Part shown: piece after piece, positions 58,681 through 64,000 of the stretch | How positions within the stretch are numbered: the stretch's first letter is position 1 | Layout of the letters: each line of letters begins with the position of its first letter | DNA from: Rhabdornis inornatus | Taxonomy: Eukaryota; Chordata; Aves; Passeriformes; Rhabdornithidae | Assembly: GCA_013397075.1 (NCBI GenBank) | Contig: VWZS01007634.1 | Coordinates: 619,464-683,463 of the forward strand | Direction of reading: 5' to 3' | DNA length: 64,000 bases | Notes under the pieces: model-generated | Databases searched by the model: none | Seen by the model: only the letters and a program-made list of their open reading frames with translations | What the model was told of the DNA's origin: nothing | Made by a program: the position numbers and the translations under genes

Positions 58681-59750
58681 TGTGTGTGAGAATTTTGGGA
58701 AGGGCTGTATGTTCTTGTTCCCAGTAGCTGCTGCCCTGCCTGGTGATGCATCTCCCCAGGGCCACGCACTGAGCACATGGGTGCAGGCAGGTTTGGGAGG
58801 GTTTGGAGCCACAGATGTCTGCAGAGTCCTTGCCCCTGCCACTTGTGAGCCTTTTATTGGTGTGAACCTGCTTCTGTGTTATGTTTTTTTTCCTTCTGGA
58901 TTAGTTCTGCTGCTTCTGGCAGGTGGTCACCTGAGAGATCAGGTTTTGCTCAGGGCTGCAGAGAAGGGCTGACAACAGTGACAGGTGAATGCAGAGTTCC
59001 TTCACCTGCCCAGCAGCAGATCTTAGAAAAGTGCCTCCCATTAGAGGAAAATGTAATAGATTCAGTTCTAAGCTTCTTGTAATGCTGTAAATCTGCTAAG
59101 AGCTCCTCAAGTCCTTTCTATGAGGAAGAAGAGGATTTTTGCACAGTGCTTAAGATGAGCATTAACTCCTGACCCAGTTCTCTACTTTCTGAACTTGGAC
59201 TGTGTTTAGTTCTGCTTTTGCTCTGAAGTAATGCAGTAACTACATGGAATGTTGGATGCATTCCTTAAGCAGGAAACTTCAGAGCACATGGTGTCTAATC
59301 CGATGGATCAATGTCAGACCAGGTGGAGACTTCACCTTCTTCCACCTTATCCAGACAAATCCTTAAATGCAGCAGCAGTTTCCCCAGCAAAAGCATAAAG
59401 AAGTACTGAAAACCCAAACTGCACAAGCAGTATCCACGTACCACAGGCAAATCAACCTCAGAAGCACTACTGGATGGTATATTCAGATATTTTTCTTGTT
59501 ATTTGAGGATAGAATGCAAAAAAAAAAAAAAATGAACGCTACCCCAGTGATAGTGCCAACACCAAAGGAGATACACACAGAGTCAGAGTCACAGAAAGGT
59601 TTGTGTTGGAAGCAGCCTTAAAGATCACCCAGTCCAATGCCCTGCCCTGGGCAGGGGACAAGTCAGCAGCAATTGTATTGAAAACAAGCAGTGTTGTGCT
59701 GCAGTAGGTGTGTGCTGTGGGGGGGGAGGTGCAGGGGAGGGGTGGGGTGC
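58681..59750 (+). other. Spacer between ANKHD1 and EIF4EBP3
   Basis: The spacer is about 1.07 kb. It holds an A run (about 59518-59531) and a CR1 fragment in reverse orientation (59590-59665). Open frames here have no family features. No clear CpG-rich promoter is visible before the EIF4EBP3 exon 1 homologue. Confidence 0.7.
59590..59665 (-). mobile_element. CR1 LINE 3' fragment (reverse orientation)
   Basis: The + strand reads AGTCACAGAAAGGTTTGTGT, TGGAAGCAGCCTTAAAGATC, ACCCAGTCCAATGCCCTGCC and CTGGGCAGGGGACAAG. This is the reverse complement of a typical CR1 tail (AGAATGGTTTGGGTTGGAAG, CTTAAAGATCATC, CCTGCCATGGGCAGGGACA). It ends about 90 bases before the exon 1 homologue of EIF4EBP3 and may have affected its promoter or 5' UTR. 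Confidence 0.8.
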
Positions 59751-59752
59751 CC

Positions 59753-59860
59753 ATTTCTGTGCCACCTCCTCCTGCCACATCCTGGGGAGCCACTGGCTCC
59801 CCATCTTGGAGGGCTGCAGCTCCAGGGCAGGTGGCACAGTCTACTCTGTGACACCAGGGG
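59753..59860 (+). pseudogene. EIF4EBP3: EIF4EBP3 exon 1 homologue, apparently without a start codon
   Basis: In the frame that joins exon 2, the segment reads TSSCHILGSHWLPILEGC and SSRAGGTVYSVTPGG. This aligns with the N-terminal region of vertebrate 4E-BP3 (TSTSCPIPGG..., then GGTLYATTPGG) and ends one base into Gly, the phase exon 2 needs. Three things look wrong: there is no in-frame ATG upstream of 59860 back to at least 59623; the first Thr-Pro phosphosite is lost (SRAGG for STTPGG); and the donor would be GC (GGGG|GCAAGA) rather than GT. GC-AG introns exist, so the donor alone is not fatal. It is either a decayed exon or one started from an unseen upstream exon. Confidence 0.55.
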
Positions 59861-61260
59861 GCAAGACCCAGGATGAGGATGAGGCTGTCCCCAGAACAGC
59901 CTTGGCCACCCCAGCCCTGCCTAACGTAGGCAGCTCTTTGCTGCACAGGTCCCTCGTTGGGTTCCTTTCCCCCAACAGCTCCTTCTCTAGGGACACGGGC
60001 ACTTGCTCTGGGCACCAGATCCAAGTGGCCCCAGCAGACTCCACTAAAGTGGAAAAGAGAACCTCAAAGTTTTGTAGGAAGATCCTGCTGGAAGTTTGGA
60101 CCATCACTGCCCCATGGTTACGGGGGGCAGAGGCAGGGCCTTGTGCTTCTGGGGAGCAGGCTGGTGGCAGTGCCAGGGGGCTAGTGAGTGCAGTGCTGGT
60201 CCCTCAGGGCAGGCTGGCTGGATCCAGGGAAAGCATGGGGGTAACACCAGAGCCTGTACCCAGTCGAGTTCACCAGCCCTGGGTGGCAGGGCTCCCCAAG
60301 ACCTGTCTTCCTTCCCCCTTCTGACCCCCTGGGTCAGCCACTGAGCAGGTCCTTTTTCTTTGCTGTCTGTCGTCAAGGAAGCATGTGCCTCGTTCCTGAG
60401 CTGGTCATGTTTGGGCTGAGCCACAGGTGCCACCCTGTGGGCACTGGCTCCATCGTGTGCCTTCAGTTAAGCTTCTGTGGGGTGAGAGAGCCCAGCCCAG
60501 TGCTGCAGGGCTGTGGCAGGTGTGGGCTGTGTAGGATGTTTGCAGTGCCCAGCAGGAGCTCTGGGTTCACTGGCATCTCGGGAAGCAGCTCTGGGCTCCC
60601 TGGAACCCTGGGCTGCACCCACTGCCAGAGCCTGGCAGGGAGCTCGTGCTGGGCTGCAGGGAGGGAAGGGCAGGGGACAGCAGGGCTGCAGATGTGACAC
60701 ACAGGCTGGTGCGACCTCAGGCATTGCTGGCAGGCAGTTGGAGCATGGGGAGGAGGCAGAGTGTGCCCCGGGTGGACACTGCACACCTAGCAGGCTGGAG
60801 GAGGAGATGTCCCAGCTGTTGTCCTCTTGCAGGGAGCAGCAGGTGGCTGGCTGAGACAATGGGAATGGGTCCCCAGGGTGCCCACCGTGGGGCAAGGGCC
60901 CCCAGCCCTTGCTGCTCCACCCTGGAACAGGGCACCACACAAAGCTGGTGCTGCCTGCCCAGCAGGCTGTGCGCTGCAGGACTGGCCGATGTTGGCCACC
61001 ATGGGCTAGCCCTTGGCTTGCTGGACCCCCTGTGCTGCATCCTGCTGAGCTCCAGGAGCCTGAAGGGGAGGAATAATGTGAGGAATAGCTGCTGGGGTGT
61101 CACAGGTTGCCTTCTGGAAAGCCAGATGTGGTGGCTCTAGAGCCAGATGTGTCCATGAGCCATGGCCGAGCACTGGGTCCCACCCCCTGCTCTGGGCTGA
61201 GGTGCTCAGGGGCGGGGGTGGCCAGGCCCAGCAGTGCCTGACAGCCCCTGCTTTTGGCAG

Positions 61261-61434
61261 GTACCCGCATCATCTGCGACCGCAAGTTCCTGCTGGAGTG
61301 CAAGAATTCACCCGCGGCCAGGACCCCTCCCTGCTGCCTGCCCCAGACCCCCGGTGTCACATCCCTGGCCCAGTCCAGCCTCGTCAAGCTGGAGGAGCTC
61401 AAGGAGCAGAATGAGAGCCAAGAGGCCATGCCAG
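61261..61434 (+). CDS. EIF4EBP3: EIF4EBP3 exon 2 (shared with the ANKHD1 read-through)
   Basis: The exon is 174 bases with acceptor TGCTTTTGGCAG and donor CCAG|GTGAGC. It is a multiple of three, so it is open in two registers: phase 1 entry gives 4E-BP3, and phase 0 entry gives the Ser/Arg/Pro-rich alternative tail. No stop occurs in either register. Confidence 0.92.
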
Positions 61435-61610
61435 GTGAGCAGCCCAGGCCCCTGCCCATGGACCACCTGCCTGGGGCATGGGACAGGGTGATATCCCAGC
61501 CTGGCCCCAGTTCCAGCTCCTGCTCCCTTTGCTTGCCAAGCCAGCCCCATCCTAACCCTGGTCCTGTATCCATCCATGCAGATCAAGACCAGTTTGAGAT
61601 GGACATCTGA
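61261..61610 (+). CDS. EIF4EBP3: EIF4EBP3 (4E-BP3), exons 2 and 3 in the 4E-BP frame
   Basis: 4E-BP3 is a small translational repressor that binds eIF4E when hypophosphorylated and is released after mTORC1 phosphorylation. Exon 2 is 61261-61434 (after TTTTGGCAG, donor GTGAGC) and exon 3 is 61582-61610 to the stop. The frame reads GTRIICDRKFLLECKNSP, RTPPCCLPQTPGVT, KLEELKEQNESQ and DQDQFEMDI. Retained features are the Ser-Pro and Thr-Pro sites (NSP, RTPP) and the C-terminal TOS motif FEMDI for Raptor. The canonical eIF4E-binding motif YXXXXL-hydrophobic is CDRKFLL here: Tyr is replaced by Cys (codon TGC, 61275-61277), which should greatly weaken eIF4E binding. The intervening 147-base intron is itself open in this frame. 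The absence of a start codon in exon 1 makes stand-alone expression doubtful. Confidence 0.85.
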
Positions 61611-61725
61611 GTTTCCATCTCCCCGTCTCCAGGCCATGGCTGGGCCTATTCCTGGGCCTCGTGGAGGTGCTGGCACCGTGACCAGCTGGCTGCAGCCCTC
61701 TCTGATGCTGGGGATGGACGTGTGA
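61261..61725 (+). CDS. ANKHD1-EIF4EBP3: Alternative-frame tail for an ANKHD1-EIF4EBP3 read-through
   Basis: Visible ANKHD1 exon 28 ends in phase 0 at 57741. Spliced to 61261 it reads VPASSATASSCWSARI... through all 58 codons of exon 2. After removal of 61435-61581 it continues IKTSLRWTSEFPSPRLQAM... for 47 codons to TGA at 61723-61725. The 105-residue tail would replace the last 19 residues of ANKHD1. It is Ser/Arg/Pro-rich and basic, not a 4E-BP. The same arrangement, fusion of MASK to 4E-BP3 exons in another frame, has been described for mammals. Its openness here fits conservation, but expression cannot be seen from DNA. Confidence 0.65.
61582..61610 (+). CDS. EIF4EBP3: EIF4EBP3 exon 3, 4E-BP frame
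   Basis: The exon begins after CCATCCATGCAG with two bases completing Asp and encodes DQDQFEMDI followed by TGA (61608-61610). FEMDI is the TOS motif through which 4E-BPs dock to Raptor in mTORC1. Its exact preservation contrasts with the changed eIF4E-binding Tyr. Confidence 0.92.
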
Positions 61726-61805
61726 CACCTCAGGCTCTAGCACAAGTGGCTGGTGCAATTGCCTAGGAGCTCATGCTTGATCAATAAACACCGTGAAACC
61801 CCTGT
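61611..61805 (+). other. EIF4EBP3: EIF4EBP3 3' UTR
   Basis: The untranslated end for the 4E-BP frame runs from 61611 to shortly after the AATAAA signal. The first 115 bases double as coding sequence in the read-through frame. Confidence 0.8.
61783..61788 (+). terminator. EIF4EBP3: EIF4EBP3 polyadenylation signal AATAAA
   Basis: A canonical AATAAA sits in TTGATCAATAAACACCG, with a GT-rich element (GGTGTGTGTCTTTGTTGG) about 25 bases further on. It would also serve the ANKHD1-EIF4EBP3 read-through. Confidence 0.88.
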
Positions 61806-62440
61806 GCTAACATGGTGTGTGTCTTTGTTGGGGCTCAGCAGGGACCTAAGCCCCAGGGAGGGGAGATGAGCAGCACCAGGAGGGTGCAGAGGGTGACACT
61901 GAGGTGGGGAGTGATGAGGGCCTGGGGGTCTGTTCTCAGCTGTGCTGGAGGCAGCTGGTGAGGCCATCCTGTGAACAGGGGGAGAACAGCACAGTTAACA
62001 CCTGACTGGGCATGTGTCTGTCCCTGGACCTCCCTGTCCCTGAGGTCACCCAGGTCTCTTGGGTTCCAGACTCAGCTCTGAGCGGTGCTAGGACAGCAGG
62101 AGCCCAGATGGGAGCAGAGCTGTGGCTGCAGCACAAACCCTTGTCATGCCACGGGCTGTTGGCACATTGGCATCCCCAGCCAACCTCGACCCCTCCTGCA
62201 GCAGGGCTGGGCTCTGGAGCTGCTGTAGGTCCCCCACTGCCAGATGTGGGGCCAAGCTTTGCCAGCCAATACAGCGCAGACACACAGTGCTGCCTGCTCC
62301 AGCCAGATGCTGCTAATTCTGCTTGACATCCTGTTGGCTAAGAGCACCCTGCCAAGGCCAGAGCTCCATGGCCTCACCCAGCAATCCCATCTCCTGCTGA
62401 CCCTGGACATGTCAATGCCAGAACCCTCAGGGACACTGTG
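61806..62440. other. Intergenic spacer between convergent EIF4EBP3 and SRA1
   Basis: About 635 bases of GC-rich DNA lie between two facing polyadenylation signals. Long open frames on both strands have no family features and reflect low stop frequency in GC-rich sequence. Confidence 0.75.
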
Positions 62441-62640
62441 GGAGGGGGCAGGTTGGTGCTGTTTATTAAACATAATGAATCGCCACTAAAATGTCGCAAT
62501 GATTAAAATCCCCTTTTCCTGGATGAGGATTGGGAGGCAGAGGGGGTGCCCAGACTCCCTCCAGCAGCAGGGACTCTGTTCCCGCCGGTGGCCCTGGGCA
62601 GGGGCTGTCCCGCTCACAGTCCACAGCCCCATCCTTGGTG
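62441..62640 (-). other. SRA1: SRA1 3' UTR
   Basis: About 200 bases run from the stop codon at 62641-62643 to just beyond the polyadenylation signal. Nothing else is recognised in it. Confidence 0.75.
62462..62467 (-). terminator. SRA1: SRA1 polyadenylation signal (AATAAA on - strand)
   Basis: TTTATT on the + strand gives AATAAA on the - strand, about 175 bases past the SRA1 stop. It faces the EIF4EBP3 signal about 670 bases away. Confidence 0.85.
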
Positions 62641-62858
62641 TCAGGGCTCCTCCTGCTCGGGCTCAGTCGCGGGCTCAGTCACGGGCTCGGTTCCGGGCTC
62701 GGTGTCAGCGCTGCCGTCCCTCTCTCCGGTGGGCAGGTCCCGCGTCTCAGCGATGAGGCGCTTCACGCCCACCATCCACTGGCTCACCTCATTCACGTGG
62801 TCCACCATAAGCGAGCGGTGGATCTCATCAGCTGCATCCCAGTGCTGCTGCTGAAGCT
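62641..62858 (-). CDS. SRA1: SRA1 last exon (helical domain, TEP-repeat tail, stop)
   Basis: It starts after TCCTGGCAG with two bases of Glu, then LQQQHWDAADEIHRSLMVD, HVNEVSQWMVGVKRLIAE, matching human strongly. It then diverges into an acidic tail (GTEPVTEPATEPEQEEP) encoded by four 12-base units, ending in TGA (62643-62641). Confidence 0.95.
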
Positions 62859-63802
62859 CTGCCAGGACAGGGGACCCCGTTAGGGGCACAGGATCCACCG
62901 TCCCGCAGGTGTCTCTGCCCCAGGGCCTGCTGCTGGGGCGGCTGCAGCCCCCTTCAACCCATACCTTGCACCAGAAGGCTCATCCTCTTCCTCACTGGTG
63001 CCGACAGCTTCCCCTGAGCCCACGCGTCCTCCAGCACTGTCAGCCGCCGCCCGATGTCATTACACACTTGTTTCTGGAAGCAGAGGTGAGCTGGGAGTGA
63101 GGGGGATGTGCCCCCACCAGCTCTGGGGCGGCTCTCTTCCCCGCTGAGGTCTCCTGGAACCCGGCAGCCTCTGCCTGGCTGCCCCGGCTGCCGTCCCTCC
63201 TGCACCGCGGGCTCAGTTGTGGCGGGAGGGGCCGCAGCCTCACCTGCACCGTGGCCCGGCAGGAGTCCAGGGCTGCTCGCAGCGGGGCGAGGACGGTGTC
63301 GGCGGACACGCTGCACTCCTCCTGCTCCGGGCACGGAGCCGCGCTCGGCCGGGCCTCGGCCCGCGGGGCAGCGCCGACAGAACCCTGCGGGGGCGGCCCC
63401 AGAGCCCGGGGGGGCGGCGCTGCGGGGTCGGCGGGGGCACTGGGCGGGCCCGGGGAGGCACCTGCAGGACAGAGGCGCCGAACCCGTCAGCTCGGACCCA
63501 GCTGACACCGGGCCCCGCAGAACGAGGACCCAGAGCCCCGGCTCCGCCGCCCCCAGCACCGCGGCTGCCGCAGTTCCCCGCGGATCCCGGCGGGGAGCGG
63601 CCCCTGAAGCTCCGCCGGGAGCCGGAGGGGGAGGCCGGGCAGGGTGAGGGACAGGCGGGGGCTCCGCGGTGCTGACCTGGGGGTGCCCCCGCGGGCGGGG
63701 CGGGGGCCCGGCGGGTGAGCGGGGTCCGGCGGGAGCCCCCGGCTTGCGCCTGCAGCCCGTACGAGAACTGGGGGGGGTCGTTCCAGCCGCGCTCCTGGTT
63801 CC
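62641..63802 (-). CDS. SRA1: SRA1, steroid receptor RNA activator protein, 5'-partial (4 exons)
   Basis: SRA1 is a bifunctional gene: its RNA coactivates steroid receptors and its protein (SRAP, about 236 residues in human) binds nuclear-receptor complexes. Four exons join in phase on the - strand: 63802-63677, 63461-63244, 63073-62965, 62858-62641. They encode GNQERGWNDPPQFSYGLQA (near-identical to human), a Pro/Ala-rich linker, and the conserved C-terminal helical domain with KQVCNDIGRRL, GKLSAPVRKRMSLLVQ and IHRSLMVDHVNEVSQWMVG. The first exon, which in human encodes the residues up to the split Gly, is not found before 64000 and must lie to the right. The C-terminal tail differs from human: TEP repeats replace the human ending. 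Confidence 0.95.
62660..62706 (-). repeat. SRA1: 12-base coding tandem repeat (Thr-Glu-Pro units) in SRA1
   Basis: On the + strand the units read GGCTCAGTCGCG, GGCTCAGTCACG, GGCTCGGTTCCG and a partial GGCTCGGTGTCA. On the - strand they encode repeated TEPx. Being a multiple of three, expansion or contraction keeps the frame. Confidence 0.8.
62965..63073 (-). CDS. SRA1: SRA1 visible exon 3 (helical domain)
   Basis: It starts after GCTTCCAG on a codon boundary: KQVCNDIGRRLTVLEDAW, AQGKLSAPVRKRMSLLVQ. It ends one base into Glu at GTATGG. It matches human KQVCDDISRRLALLQEQW closely and forms the first part of the C-terminal helical bundle. Confidence 0.95.
63244..63461 (-). CDS. SRA1: SRA1 visible exon 2 (Pro/Ala-rich linker)
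   Basis: It starts after CTGTCCTGCAG with GT completing Gly, then ASPGPPSAPADPAAPPPRA, a low-complexity linker. It ends with SADTVLAPLRAALDSCRAT and VQ, equivalent to human EDVLRPLEQALEDCRGHTR. The donor is GTGAGG. GC content is very high, and all other frames here are also open, so only this frame is supported by homology and phase. Confidence 0.9.
63677..63802 (-). CDS. SRA1: SRA1 visible exon 1 (second coding exon in human)
   Basis: Read on the - strand, it starts after CACTGCTGCAG with two bases completing Gly, then NQERGWNDPPQFSYGLQAQ and AGGSRRTPLTRRAPAPP. It ends one base into Gly at GTCAGC. GWNDPPQFSYGLQ is a hallmark of SRAP. Continuation upstream gives an open but unrelated frame starting at TTG, so the exon boundary at 63802 holds. 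Confidence 0.95.
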
Positions 63803-64000
63803 CTGCAGCAGTGAAGGGCGCGGTGAGACCGGAGGAGACCGAAGAGCCCCCGCGCCAAGCGGGACCCCCCAGCACGTCCCTCCCGGCGCTCCCTACGGCC
63901 GGCAGGGCCCCGGCGCTCCCCCACACACGGACCAAGGAGGAGCCGATCCCCGGGCGCGGCCCCGCGCTCCCACCCGGGCACTGTCCCGCACCGGGACCCC
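63803..64000 (-). other. SRA1: SRA1 intron 1 and GC-rich flank (right edge of window)
   Basis: The sequence is very GC- and CpG-rich, consistent with the edge of a CpG island around the SRA1 first exon. No sequence encoding the expected ELYVKPG-like N terminus is present, so exon 1 and the promoter lie beyond 64000. Confidence 0.65.

Noticed and set aside
59539..60940. Several 100-160 codon frames on both strands between EIF4EBP3 exon 1 and exon 2
   Set aside because: They are mutually overlapping GC-rich shadows with no family features and mostly non-ATG starts.
63240..63935. 231-codon - strand frame that includes SRA1 exon sequence and continues upstream
   Set aside because: Only 63677-63802 matches SRAP in this frame. 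The upstream part starts at TTG and lies in the intron; the downstream part leaves the SRA1 frame.
1..64000. Endogenous retrovirus, CRISPR array or bacterial-type mobile system
   Set aside because: No LTR pairs, gag/pol-like frames, spaced direct repeats or transposase features were seen; the only mobile DNA recognised is CR1.

Overview
This is a vertebrate nuclear window, almost certainly from a bird and probably a songbird. It holds large introns with GT-AG borders, CR1 LINE fragments of the avian type (a long one at 28681-29114 ends in the usual CR1 tail) and no Alu- or L1-like elements. Gene order is ANKHD1, EIF4EBP3 (both +), then SRA1 (-), the same conserved block I know from human chromosome 5q31.

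Positions 1-58234 carry ANKHD1 (MASK), a giant cytoplasmic scaffold with two ankyrin-repeat blocks and one KH domain. The 5' end lies outside the window. I could place 29 coding exons (530 to 58234) whose phases all join, giving 2255 visible residues and the native stop. The human protein is about 2540 residues, so roughly 290 N-terminal residues are missing. The layout is ankyrin block 1 (exons at 530-16399), linker and coiled coil (17066-33179), ankyrin block 2 (33308-40402), charged coiled coil (40699-41939), Thr/Ser-rich linker, KH domain (about 44080-47700), then a long Ser/Pro/Thr-rich tail. Three further intronic ORF segments have splice sites and lengths that would keep the frame and are proposed as cassette exons (16783-16932, 43142-43219, and more weakly 45536-45646).

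Positions 59750-61790 hold EIF4EBP3 (4E-BP3), 1.5 kb downstream on the same strand. Exons 2 and 3 are clear and end in the mTOR-docking motif FEMDI. The Tyr of the eIF4E-binding motif is Cys here. The exon 1 homologue has no in-frame ATG and would need a GC donor. A second reading frame through the same two exons is open for 105 codons, in the phase needed to be spliced from the penultimate ANKHD1 exon. This matches the overlapping-frame MASK/4E-BP3 fusion reported in mammals. The picture is of a stand-alone translational repressor that may be decaying while its exons survive as an alternative ANKHD1 tail.

Positions 62441-64000 hold SRA1 on the - strand, tail to tail with EIF4EBP3. Four coding exons are visible and the first lies beyond the right edge, in a GC-rich region. 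Its C terminus ends in a short 12-base tandem repeat encoding Thr-Glu-Pro units. Everything else is intron, UTR, CR1 fragments or simple repeats.

Family comparisons rest on remembered family sequences, not on a search.
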